Shown in pieces: positions 36,301 to 48,000 of a DNA stretch of 64,000 bases. How positions within the stretch are numbered: the stretch's first letter is position 1; every line of letters starts with the position of its first letter. This stretch comes from Ramazzottius varieornatus. Lineage: Eukaryota > Tardigrada > Eutardigrada > Parachela > Ramazzottiidae. A program made the translations under genes and the position numbers. The stretch is from contig BDGG01000001.1 of the NCBI GenBank assembly GCA_001949185.1, positions 2,993,324 to 3,057,323 on the forward strand, written 5' to 3'. The notes beneath the pieces are model-generated. The model searched no databases and had not been told where the DNA came from. It saw only the letters and a list, made by a program, of their open reading frames with translations.

Positions 36301-39022
36301 TTCACAGAACTCGCAAAACTTGGAATGAAATGATTTCCAAAAGATTACAGAGAACCAAAATGTTACCTCGAGCTGGACTTCATATTTATTAATGACTTCA
36401 CTTGCTTCGTTCAACCGTTCCAACTCCACCTGCAAAAACAAGGAACTTATCAAATTTAGTTCTAACATTCGACTAGAAAGATATCTGTGATATGCTTCGT
36501 TGTTCTTTTGAGTTTTATTTGTTGAACAAGCAAGCCTGTTTTCTGCTGTGTGCGAACAAGCGAGTTGCCGACCATTGTATATTTGTGTGTTAATAGTTGC
36601 CGCGATGGCTACTATGGACAATTGAAGGGCTTGACAAAGGGCGCCTTCCTGTCCTCCACGCAAGTTTACAGTGTTTACTCACGCACTACATCCTATCTGA
36701 CTCTTTCCGCGTAGAAAAATTCCTCAAAGCTGCCGAAACTGTTGAACGTGCCGCATTCCTAACCATCCCGCGTTTTTACCCACTTCCTGATGTCACATAT
36801 CATAGATAAAAACTTTGCGCTGTCTGCTAGAAAACTTCTCTGCATTAATTTACTGCCTGTCAGTCAGCGTTCGAACTCGTGATCGATAATCGCGATCGCG
36901 AAGACCTGAAGGAAGTAGCCTCGCCTAAATTCTATCGGACTTATGGACTTAGTTCGTCGGCAGGCATGTTCAATATCTGGATCAACAATCGACAATTGCT
37001 TTGGTGTAACAGGAAATGCGAGCATGATACGTGATATTTCCGTTTACACAACGGCGAAGTTCTAACTGGAATCTGACAGTAATGAGGAAACCGGTGAAAG
37101 TCAGCGCCGAGCCCTTTCTTCCTTGTTTCCCAATTAGTCGACGTATAAAATAAAGTCCCCGAACTTTGAAATTGAATTTGTACGAAATACAATAGAAAAA
37201 TGAAAGAAAAAGTAGTACCTTGTTTTGAAAATGAATCGAATAAATTTCAAATAATTATATATAAATTTAATTTTCCAATTTTACGACTTTCAAATATATT
37301 AATTTCGCATAAAGATGGACACAAAAGGTTCAGTTTTTCGCCACCTGTTCAAAGACGGCATCGATCAAGAGGAAAACAAAGTACTTTAGACCATGTGCGA
37401 TTACGACGAATGCGTCCATCAGCTCTAGGCGGACCTGCTACAATAAAAGAATGTCATGCTTTCGTCAAACAGTGCTACTTCGAAAGAATGCGCCATTACA
37501 CAAGAGAAATGTGTGACACGCATTCCATCGCGTCTTCGCAATTGTCATCATAACGCTAGCGCTCATAAAGAGATGCTTTCAAGATCCTCCACACCAGGAA
37601 TTTTTCCGCCTCGCCTGCGCTTCTCCGTAATATCCGGTGCTCCTTGTCCGCTGCATCAAGACGCCTCGAATATCCGCCTCTGAACAGCAAAGAGTCGTGG
37701 GAATAACACAAGTATTAGATTTAAATACAAGACGGAGGGGGAATTACGAAAATGTAAAAGGGGCGTTATTATCCTTCACACTTGACTTCATTTCTCCACC
37801 AAACTTTATTAACTACATGAGTCCCTTCTCACTCCCCCGTCTTCTATGCCCGTTTTACAGAGTATCCTCTTTCCATCTTCTCTCACGCTGCAGAACATGA
37901 AAGTGCCGTAAAGTAAAATTTAACATTTTCTGATTAAATGCATCCATATGCATCGGTGAATCTTCTCATCCATAAAATTGACAGTTCTGGCCTTACTGCT
38001 CCTAATGCTAAAGGTTTCGAGATGATCAAATTTCTGCGATTCGATTAAACGGAAGTTAACCAGAGCTCTTCGCCCTCATTTCCACTCTGCAAGTTTCTCG
38101 CTCTGACATTTTGCAGAGCATAATGGTGAGCACTGTCTGATCATGAAAGTGTTTACCGTCGACCTCGTTGATCAAGGCTTTCCCTACAACAACTTTGCTC
38201 GTTATTAACAGACACAGTATCTTCTTTTGCCTACAAGAAAGACGACAGTATCTTGTTGAGCATCGTCCTGATCTACTTCTGATAGTCAGCACATCAATTC
38301 TCCTCTTGTCAAGCGGTTACGTCGGCATCCCCGGCAGATAATGACATTATCGCCGAGCGAGATTGAGAAATGCCTACACTCTCCATACTGATAAAATTCC
38401 ATCGAAGTTTGCACAGCTGAGACTGAACATGCCCGTACCACGCGGTATTCCCTGGAGCGCGTTCTGCAAATAAACACAAAGGTTGGGAATAAGATTACGA
38501 TACCGAAGAGAAGATCACGCTCCCCCACGCAGCGACCGGAAAGAGGACAAAAGCCTACGAGCAACTGCTTCGTCGTCTCGGCCTTCCTCAACTGGCAATA
38601 AACAAACCGAAACGAAGCGTCAATAAGGAAACGAGACATTGCTCTCTCCAACTCTCCAACAGGAAAGCATTGATTGGGGCTGGACTGAAGAATCGAAGTC
38701 AAGCATCGATTCAATCGAACCTCGTTCCCTGCACATAGGAAGAACGCAGCAGAAGTTGCATAAGCGATTCTGATGACCGAAGCATGTTGCGCAGTATTTC
38801 AGGTATTTTCCAGCGGTAATGAAAGACATGAAATGAAGATCGATATGGAAAATTGTGAGGGTTCATAATTACTATCAATAGTATGGAGTAGTTCTTACGT
38901 GAACACGGGGATCCAAATTCTCGCTGTTCTCCAAATCCTCTTCTTGGTCCAGCTCGTTGTCGATATCTTCCAACGCGACGGAATCTGAACTTGCTAGGGA
39001 TATCTGATCCTTGATAGACATT
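33359..39022 (-). CDS. SH3BP5: SH3BP5 / REI-1 / Parcas family Rab11 exchange factor
   Basis: Cytoplasmic coiled-coil protein; family members are guanine-nucleotide exchange factors for Rab11. Exon 1 (39022-38903) is acidic and ends ENLDPRVH. After a 2.5-kb intron the V-shaped coiled-coil domain follows: VELERLNEASEVINKYEVQL, QKSRPYYESRVDLKK, AQTELQQAALLFEKANASLR, KLDETWQEMLNYSTKK, LEKKFRSSINKSKPYYELYA and QLEQSIAQAKSAYAEGLSNL. The human family motifs at the same positions include NKSKPYFELK and FDSAWQEMLNHATQ. A Ser-rich C-terminal region (about 34110-33690) and a final exon (33554-33359, ending PRPTFTF) are less conserved. Introns join in frame throughout. Introns contain a family-1 element (36191-36310) and another foldback (35651-35739). 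It is head-to-head with the CED-6 gene. Confidence 0.9.
35651..35739. repeat. foldback element, AGCGCYAAAGA type
   Basis: The left arm starts AGCGCCAAAGATATAATAG and contains TGCGCATGATCACCATAAC. The right arm, reverse complemented, reads AGCGCTAAAGAATGCGCA then CACCATAATATTTCGG. The loop is about 8 bases. It lies in an SH3BP5 intron. Weaker pairing of GGAATGTGG at 35564 with CCACATTCC at 35909 hints at a longer element. Confidence 0.65.
36191..36310. repeat. foldback MITE-like element, family 1, copy 3
   Basis: Starts GGGAGCTCGGCGACGAGAAT. The inner arms are CCCAAGTGGCGCATGATTCC and ACGTGCGCCACTTGGGG, and the right end is GGGTTTGTTCACAGAACTCG. One of the best-preserved copies; intronic in SH3BP5. 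Confidence 0.78.
36430..38902. other. large first intron of SH3BP5
   Basis: About 2.5 kb, far longer than typical introns here. It includes an AT-rich segment at 37190-37320. Minus-strand open frames at 38286-38829 are cysteine-rich but match no family and lack convincing splice context. It may hold an alternative promoter or regulatory DNA. Confidence 0.45.
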
Positions 39023-40751
39023 CTGAGCTGGAGGAAGGCCTAGATCCGGAGAAAATGTTGTACCTTACGAGTCACGATAGACGGGAATCGCGGGATCGCT
39101 CATCCATGAAATGAATAAGAAGAGTTATCGCTCAGTAGATGTTGCGGTACAAACTGGAGTACCTCACGTCTGAGGTCTAGACGGTAGTTATGAATGAGCC
39201 AGAATACATCATGGTTATAAAAACATCGGACATCGGGAAATCGATTCTTTTCGAAAATTTGTGGAATGAAAAGTGGCAGACATGGACCAGACAACGTGAC
39301 GGCTTGTTGTGGCAAGAGAGGGTGGTGACATGTCATGCGTATATCAGTCAGTGACTCATGGCAGCACGTAAGACGACTGGACATGTACTCGAGAGGGCGG
39401 GATATCGGTTCAGCTCCAGCTAGTCGATCTGAGCCGTCTGAGCTGACACAGGGCCAACAGGTGGAGCCGCTTGTCAGGCTGCCTCGTGAAAACTGGATGT
39501 AATTAGTTTGTTCTAATTTTGTTGTGCTTCCACTGCCGTAGGACGGGATCCTTTGTTTTGAATTCTTACGGTGGATATGACTGTCGAACCGACGGGAATC
39601 TTCATTTGATAAACACACAGGAAGAAATCTCACGAGAACCAGAAGCTGATACTGTACGTGCAGAGGCTGAGAGGGCATCTGTGGATCACGTGCGGATTGC
39701 GGGATACCTCCGAGTTGGATTTCATCTCTTGGACTTATCTTTACAACGTTCAAAGGTACGTTCCTTGAAGCAATATTGACCATTGCTGCGAAGATTAATG
39801 GTGGTACTCTGCACGAAAGCATGCACAGGTTCGAATCATGTCTAGGCTGTATAACTATTATGACTTATAGCAGTAGCGTTGGATTTATAACCTCACTGAT
39901 GTTTACCTCACTGATGTTCGGGATTATTGCTGTTTTCCTAGATGCCTCAAAGCAATTCACAGACTCCTAGCCGTTCAGCGGGAGCAACATGGATTACTCT
40001 TGGATTGGAATAACTCGAGCACATCTATCCAGTACGTATTGCGTGGGTCGTCCCCCCGCAAGGCGAGCTTCCGGACGTATATATAGAATGGCTGACAGGT
40101 GGTCATGCCTAGCATGCAACTGGTACCCACGCCGTGGGGGAAAACAACTTTCACGGTTCGTTAGTGGATTCACCGTGGACAGCATTGTGAAGTGATCGTC
40201 CAGGAACTCTCTCGGTCGAAAATTTTCTGAAAGGTTTCCGCCTTATCTCTTACGATAACATCAATTGCTTATAGCTCCGTGTGGCCATACATTGGGCAAT
40301 CGATGTTGTTGTGTGCGAGTGGTCAACAGCATACTGTACAGTAGATTACTGCGTGCAGCTTGCTGCGAAGATTAGCGATGCTTAAATGTTCTTCTCTGGC
40401 CGGACTTGTTTGAGATGTCTGCAGCCGATGACATCGGACGGCCCACTCAAAGAGCCTGTTCATAGTACGACGCACGATTAGAACGGTATGAGCATGGCAA
40501 GAATGATCTCTCTTCACTAGCTATATAGGTTGTGTTGCGGACTTGCGGATCGCAAGACTTCTTGTTGATGCCTGCATCGTGCGTCGAAATATGCATAGAT
40601 GATAGTGTCGTACCGTCTTACCGTATAAGCATAAGCAAACTTCTTCGTGCTGAGTTTGCAGATCTTCAAGTCTTGGCCACCTGTTGCTGCTGGGACTTTC
40701 TAACACGAGCTTGGATCGTACTGTATATGCTACCACCCCAGTACTTTCACA
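39023..40751. promoter_or_regulatory. shared 5' region of SH3BP5 and CED-6/GULP
   Basis: About 1.7 kb between divergent genes. It contains a 240-codon minus-strand open frame (39100-39822) that I do not recognise and judge more likely chance than gene. No repeats of the main families were seen. Confidence 0.4.
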
Positions 40752-42924
40752 ATGACTCCTTCTATTGCAGATGACGATATGATGCGAGCCAGCAGTATCC
40801 TGAAATGGCAGAGTAAGCCAGCCAGAACAGGTAAGGTGAACTATTGTCTAACACACTGTGCTCCGTCCAAAGTTCTTCGATTGATACTGTTCCTGTCTCC
40901 ATACCAGCAGACCAGAATGGCTGGATTCATCCACCAGGAGCCTTACAGGGAGCTCATGTTGTCTATCTGGTCAAGGTACGAGGGCTTTCTGTCAGGTAAC
41001 GTCGTATACACGGACCTTACGTATTATTCTAACCATTGTGTCATTGTAGTTTCTGGGATGCACAGAAGTGGATTCGCCAAAAGGGATGGAAGTGGTCAAA
41101 GCTGGTATCACAAAGATGCGGGTAAGCAAACTCAATTTTTGTGCGGTTATGACCATATCCTTGTTGCTCGAACAGACTGTGAAGTGCTTGGTGTCGAGTG
41201 CTTGATAGTAATCGTTTATTAGCGTAGACTTTGGTATCTCGGTGTACTTTGCGTGTTTGAGCTTAAGTTTCTTGTTATTAATCACATTCCATTGCTGTCC
41301 CCTAGTTCAACGCGCACGTGAAGCGGTCAGAAGGCTCCAAGATATCAAAGGTTGAGCTGACTATCAGCATCGATGGGGTCGCGATCCAGGAACCCAAGAC
41401 CAAGAAGATCATGTACCAGTACCCGCTGTACAGAATATCCTTCTGTGCCGATGATAAAGCGGAAAAAAAGTTCTTTTGCTTCATCGTGAAAGAGGAAGAA
41501 GAAGGCATGGCGAAACATCGATGTTTCGTCTTCGTCAGCGATCGATTAGTAAGGATGGATGAAACGTTCCACTGAATCTCTGTTCTCGAGGAGAACAACA
41601 GTATATTGGTTTATTTTTATAGGCCGAAAACATCACGTTGACCATCGGACAAGCTTTCGACCTGGCCTACCGACGGTTTCTGGAAACGTCCAGTCGGGAT
41701 TTGGAGATGAGGAAGCAGCTCATCATTCTGCAGAAGAAGGTATTTCCCATTGCTTAAGCTTCAAGTGTTCTAACATGAGATGACGAGGATCGTTTGTTTC
41801 CGGTTACAGACGATGTTACTCGAGCAAGAGAACTTCACACTACGAGCTCGTCTTGCCGAACTTGAACGGTCCGGACCTTCATTGGAGAACAGGTCATTTA
41901 GCGAGGTAAGTCGTCAACTTGTTATGTATAACAGTAAAGAGACTGTTGTTTGGTCGAGTACAAGCAAATAAAGGCATGGGTTCGTTCAGTGCGTAGATTA
42001 CACTGGCCTTTGTCCCCTGGACTGGGTCTTCAACTATTAGTAATGTAACGGTGACGGGTTCTCCAATTGGGTATATCGGCCAACCAACCCGACAAGACGA
42101 TTCTTTCAATTAGCGCATGCTTCCAGCCAATAACGCCATTAACAAGTAAAGGTGCGCCACTTGGGAAAAGATCTTGTCGGAGTGTTTGCCGAGCTCCCAT
42201 TATCTTACCTCAGGACGCTTGTGTTGTCATTGTAGGATCTCTTACTCACTCGGGAACTACCTTCGGAATCTCTTACAGAAAAGATTTCCAACCCGAATTT
42301 CGAAGTTCACCACGTGTCTTCCTATGCAAGCGCACAGAATGGTGTCTTCCATGACCATTACGTACCGGCTTCGGAACCTCCAGCAATTCACAGGAATGAT
42401 TTCCATCTCCAATCTACCGCTAAAATATGTAAGTACATTCGTAGCGCTTTCTTTCTGGTACTACTGTACTGTCCATGGACTTTTTGTAGTTAATCCTCCA
42501 CCGCTTCCGCCTCGTCCAGGTGAAGGTGGTATCAGTCCACCTGTCTTGACTAATGGGCTTACGACGAATGGGAAACATGCCAATGGATCCGACCTCATAA
42601 CGCTGGATCCCTTCGCTGCCCATGCAGCCTCACTCACAGCAGAAGAAGACCCCTTCGGAGACTTTAAGAAACTGTTCACGAGTCCGGAGCGGTCAACGTC
42701 GCAGTCCAACCTGAAGCTGGACGAAGCTATCCAGAAAGTGGACAAGCGCATAAACGACATGAAGGTTCGTCTCCGCTCCAAGTACGCTCTCATTTGAATT
42801 TGTACATCGCGAGTGCTTCGTTTTACAGGAAGGTTTTGGTCGAGGCATCGCCTTCGAGCATGAGGATTTCTTGATGGATGCTCTTGATCCGATAGGGCGG
42901 AATAAGCAAAGCACACACGCCTAG
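40752..42924 (+). CDS. GULP1: CED-6 / GULP1 engulfment adaptor
   Basis: Cytoplasmic adaptor that links engulfment receptors (CED-1/LRP1 NPxY motifs) to phagocytosis of dying cells. Start at ATG 40752, with an in-frame alternative at 40779. The PTB domain is continuous over exons at about 40908, 41050, 41305 and 41623: [80 protein letters not shown] and [14 protein letters not shown] leucine-zipper segment follows ([16 protein letters not shown]). Later exons encode a Pro-rich segment ([12 protein letters not shown]), [10 protein letters not shown] and the family-typical end [20 protein letters not shown], then TAG at 42922. Nine exons by eye. The length fits the family. One intron contains a family-1 element. 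Confidence 0.92.
42082..42198. repeat. foldback MITE-like element, family 1, copy 4
   Basis: The left arm is partly degraded (CGACAAGACGATTCTTTCAA, TTAGCGCATGC). It has the CCAGCCAATAACG centre shared with copy 3. The right arm is GGTGCGCCACTTGGGAAAAG, then GATCTTGTCGGAGTGTTTGC and CGAGCTCCC. Intronic in GULP1. Confidence 0.72.
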
Positions 42925-44062
42925 ACGCTTAGTTCCATTTTCTTTCTGTCCAGTCATTCCACACCGTCCGTTCTTCCCGCTATGACTGATCACCGATGCT
43001 GCTGCACCGTTTGTTTATAGTTTTATTCTTATTGAACATTATTTGAGCCTTTTTGGCTTCTCAGCTATTTTTCGAAGAACGTTCTGCTTACACTGCTTTT
43101 AGGTTTCTGAACTAATTGGCGTATCAGTGCGTAGGCACGAGATATTTACTATAGGCGAAGTGCGTCATCTCGCTGAATCTCAGCAGAGCATGTGGTGATG
43201 TGAATGACGGGAATGACCAATGCAGAGAGAAATATTTTTTAACATAATTCAGTTTGGGACTATCAACTTTCTAAATACAGGAGACCAATTTAACCGCGGC
43301 TGTCTTGACAGATATGTACGTCAGAGCGAAGTGTTGGAAGAGATCGGATGCGAGCATGCCCACTGCTTACTGACGCAGGTTTCGGCGTTCTCGCGCTGAC
43401 TCCTCCAACCTCTCGGCCTTCTTCTGGTCGCTCAGCTCTTAGGAGACAAAAATCGAGCAGATGTATTTTTAGACCTCAAATCTCGCTGTAACTTCGGCAA
43501 AGCTTAAGCTCATCGTGTGCACTAAAAAACCTGCCTTCCATCATATCGCTTTAGATCTCCAGCTCGAGTCTCGATGCCATAGCACTGTACCGGAAAACGT
43601 GATCATTTTCCCATGTGCTAGTTTGCAACCTAAAGTAAACTCTCAACCGTCGAATTTCCACTTGCAAGGCTCCCCGGTACATCTTTATTGTCGCAGCAGA
43701 ATCTGCGGAATACGTAACCCAATCCAATTTTCGGGAGCCGTTCGCTAGAATACAGCTTTCATGAGGAGTTCGACCGGCAGTACTTCGTGGTGACGTTTCC
43801 CCATCCGGACAGAACCTGGGTTACCTCAACAGTCATCCGGACGTCGATGACCGCTTTTTGAGTTCGGTAAGCCGTGGACCTTCTGGTTACAGCCTTCCGG
43901 GTTCTGATGGTTTGTGTTTTAGATGCCAAGGAGGAGAAGCTGGCTGTGACGATTCCGAGCTTGTTCGGGATTGGATAGTTTTTGACGAAAGTGACCTTCC
44001 TAAACGCCAAAATTATCGTCCAGGCCGAGGTGGAACCACTTGTCGCTCCACAAAATCTTTTT
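42925..44062. other. spacer between GULP1 and IQ-motif gene
   Basis: No firm gene. Fragments at 43745-43935 (open frames with GTAAGC and TTTTAG splice-like signals) could be 5' exons of the IQ-motif gene, but I could not build a continuous frame. Confidence 0.35.
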
Positions 44063-44409
44063 ATGTTCAATCCGACTATGGCGCATGAGATTGACGATGA
44101 AGAGAAACACCAGGCGGCGTCCAAGATTCAAGCGAAATTCAGAGGTGTGCCAAAATGTCGAACCCGTTATTATTTACGGTTTCCAAAACCAGATATCATA
44201 AGGCTCGTTAGTGGATGTACTAGGAAACGTTACGAAATTAGCGGGGTATGTTTTTAGAATACAAGGCTAGGAAAGAGACGAAAGAAGCCCTAGCCAAGAA
44301 GCACGATGTGGAACCGACAGCCATGACGCCTGGCCAAAGCAACTCCCATGACGTCAATGCCAACCCTGGCTCCTCCGCTAACGCGACTTCCGCATCTCGA
44401 AGCAAATAA
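44063..44409 (+). CDS. small IQ-motif protein
   Basis: Two exons. Exon 1 starts MFNPTMAHEIDDEEKHQAAS and runs to KIQAKFR. It splices (donor GTGTGCC near 44143, acceptor TTTTTAG near 44252) in phase into EYKARKETKEALAKKHD. A Ser/Asn-rich tail ends at TAA 44407. The product is about 85 residues. KIQAKFR followed by basic residues resembles a calmodulin-binding IQ motif, as in neurogranin or Igloo-like small proteins, although the second half of the consensus is imperfect. Additional upstream exons are possible, so the N-terminus is uncertain. Confidence 0.55.
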
Positions 44410-45013
44410 TTCCATCATCCGAATGGCCTTGGATTCCTTCTGTGTGTTTTTGTACGCACTCCGACCTAGCAATACCGCATTGAGCTATGAGACTTGTTCG
44501 CTGTTTTCCTGATATTTTCTGCCTTTATCGCATCGCGCTGCGAAGATATTTTGTTGGTGATATTGTTAACATGCATGGTTCGAGTACTTGGCACTGTTAT
44601 TCGGAAGCAGAGACTTGGCAAGTTTCCCGGTGTTTTGACGCAATGTTGTATAGCGTATACATAGCATTTCCTAGACCATGTGTGAAGGCGGCTAAGCTTG
44701 TTGAAAACTTTCTCATGCTAATTACATGAAAAAAGCCAAGTTGTCATCAGAAGATCGACAGTTGTCTTCCGCGATTCCACACATTAGAAACGGAACCAGA
44801 GTTGGTGACTGTGATATTTTCATTCTTCTGGCTAACACCCTTCACCGAGATAAATAGCACCAAAATATGGATTGGGAAGTTGTTGAAATTCCATATTGAA
44901 ACACATTCATTGGAAAAGTGAGATGTAGTTATCCATAGCTGTTTTTGTTCCAGTCACACGTAAGCAACCATTTGAGCAAATATTAGAAACCTTGTGGGGA
45001 AGTTGGAATGATT
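44410..45013. other. 3' spacer between IQ-motif gene and vitellogenin
   Basis: Convergent 3' ends. Nothing coding was recognised. Confidence 0.4.
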
Positions 45014-48000
45014 TTAAAGCTTCTTGACGGAAGGCTTGAAGTTGACTTCGGGAACTTCTTCGTCACAGTTGTTGGCCTTGATCAAGTAAGCTCGTGACAA
45101 AGCTCGTGGTTCCTCAACGATGGTGTTGTTGGGTAACAGCTTGTCGTCCCACGCTTGGCCGTTGAGGGTTCCACAGAGTCCGATAACTTGGTTCTTCCAT
45201 CCTGAGTTGGTTGGCTTTAACAAAAAAACCAATAAGATCTTTCCCTTTATTAATTGAAATTTATAAAGTATTAAGGATTAATATTAATAAACTAATAAAA
45301 TAAAGTAAAAACAAAAACCAAAAAATAACTGGGATGTCGGCAAATGTACTGAACATGATCGTTTTTTTTCAAGTGACGCGTACTTTCAGCCAAAACAATG
45401 GTAACTTAGGGCGCTTCGGATAATGATTGTGTTCGATCCATCTACTAGTATTATTTTGGAGTAAGATGAGGGAATTTACCTCAATGGTAACACTGGCACC
45501 GTCGAAAAGAACGCTGATACCGATGGCGGGCGAAATGACCTTGACGATAGGGACGGTGTTTCCGCTAATGCTGGGCAATGGGACAACGATCATGGCCAAA
45601 GCTTCCTTGTCTTCGGGAGTAGTGGGTGGGATTGAGAGGGCCTTGTCCTTGTTCATGGCTTCGGGCAGGACCTGACCGTTGTACTTGACGACGTAGGTGC
45701 TGGTCACGTCGATGGGAGATTCAACGGTACCGGTGGGCACTTGGTTGTTCTTGGGGACGATCTCGATCTTGTGTTCTCCAAACATAACCAGGACTTTCTA
45801 CAGAAATAAAATACCATTCAGGGTAGTACTCAGGTAAAAAGGATCCTTGATCAGGTATCGCATCCTCACCTTGGCTGGGGTGTTCTTTCCGGCAGCGGCG
45901 ACCAAGACGGCGAAGAGGTTGTCATCATCGGCATCCTTGGCCATCAAGTGATAGCATTGGCTCAAAGGCAGATCATCGGAAACATCATCGAAGGTGTTCA
46001 GCTTGTGTCCACTGATGGTGCAAGTAGCTGGAAACAAAAAGAAAAATTAAAAATATTGTACAAAACAAAGAAACGAGATGGAATGGCGTACGGTAGTTGG
46101 TGAGACCGACGAGGCGAGCCGGAGTCCAGGGGAACAGGGCGTTGACATGAGGTCGGACGAAAGGCAGGTCGATGTTGACGAACTTGACGTTCTGATGGGG
46201 AGTGGTGTAGGACACATCGACGTACTGGCGGTCAGCGCTGTACTCAATGACACCGTTGATCTTGTTTTCGGGGTTCCTGACGTCCATATCCAAGATGTCG
46301 CTGTTGTACCAGTACTGGCTCTTGACGAATCGCTCCAGGCGCCACACAAGCTTGCGGAAAACGGGAGAGACGTTCTTAAACTCAATGTCAAACTTGATCT
46401 TGAGGAGTTCGGAGTATCGGACCGCGAGGTCGACGCAGTCCTTGCTGAAGAAAGCACCTGGAAAAATGACACCACAAAGTATTTCATCTTATTTTGATTT
46501 GCCATTTTATTGTCTTGTGCAGTCGCTTTTCTTACCATTTTGACGGTCTTCCTCGCATTCCTTCCACAGGGAGTTGAAGAGGCTCTCATCTTCATGGACT
46601 TGGCTGGCAACTTCGAAGGCAACTGGGATCCCGTTGACGTCATAGAGTCCGTTCTTCTCAGCTTGCATCTGTTCATCGGTCTTCTGGATTCGGATGCGGG
46701 CTTTCATCATCTTGTCTCCACCACACTCATCGCCCCACGACATCTCAACGTTACCTTGGACAGACTTCTCCAAAGTGTTCTGGGGAGTCATGAACCACAA
46801 ACCAGTTCGGTCGGGATATCTACAAGGAAAAGTACATTAGTGAATAAGTTAAAATTATTTGTTTTGGATAATATTTTAACGAGACGGAAGTCTTACCGGT
46901 ATTCGGCGGTCATGCATCCCTTTTTGGCGAAAGCGGGGATGTTGCTCTCGAAAGCCCCGATGGTCTTGACGTATTGGCCTGGCATGGAGTAGATGACGGC
47001 GAGCAGACCACGGGTGGTCCAGGTTTCGGGAGCGGCGCTGGAGCTGATGGTCCATTGGAGCGATCGACCAACCTTGGGGTACTTGTTGTAGTCAGCGGGG
47101 GGATTCGACTTGCTGAGGTCCTTGACTGGGATATCGGCAACCTTGTCCTTTAACTGGTTCAACAGTTCCTGCTCGGACTTCATTGAGAAGGCGTTGCGTT
47201 CGTACACGGTGAAAGTCATCTGCTTCTCTTTGGGGATCAACTTGACCTTCAGGACACCCTTATCTCCAACCTACATACAAAAATTAATTTTTAATTATTT
47301 AAATTTCATAAATTAATAACTTGTTTACGCATGAATTTGGGTTTGCATTTATGAAAAAGATAATTTTCTGTAGATGATATGATTTTTTATAGAAAAAAGT
47401 TTTGTCTACATACCTGTCGGATAGTAGGAACCTTGACGTGAGGAAGTTCGTGAGCCATGTTGATCTTGACCATGACCGGGGTAGTCTCGTCACCGATCTT
47501 CACGGTGGTGTTGATGGACTTGATAAAGGTAGGTGTTGGCATCTCCCAGATTTCGGGGACGGAGATGGGCAGACCAATCCAGTTCTTGAAGATGATTTGT
47601 CCGTTAGGGTTGATCATATCAGTGGTGGGGACCTCGATGGACATGTTGAAGAAGCGGTGTTCGCCTTGTGAGGTGGTGGCGTGGAAGACGGGCTTGTTCA
47701 TCTCTTCATCTTCTGGAGTGGTGTTCTTCTCGGTCCACTGGGTGGTGGTATGGGGAAGAGCGGGAGTGACGGGCTTGGGCTGGTAGGTCACGCTCTTGCG
47801 GGACATGCGCCAAACGAAAGTCACGGGGTAGGTCTCGATCTTGACGAGGTTCACTGGGGTTTCGGGTAGATCCATGGTCAACTGCCAAATGAAAAAAGCA
47901 GTATGTACTGTAGTATCAAATCTCCATCAAACCACGACGTACTGCGCGGACGCAGAGAATATTTACAGTCTATGTAATCTGCTCAGTCGATCAACCTGCT

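Noticed and set aside
38286-38829. Cysteine-rich minus-strand open frames in the SH3BP5 intron
   Set aside because: Cysteine spacing fits no known domain, and no splice join to SH3BP5 keeps frame.
39100-39822. 240-codon minus-strand ORF between SH3BP5 and GULP1
   Set aside because: Composition and sequence unlike any family, and it sits in the likely shared promoter; not enough support for a gene.
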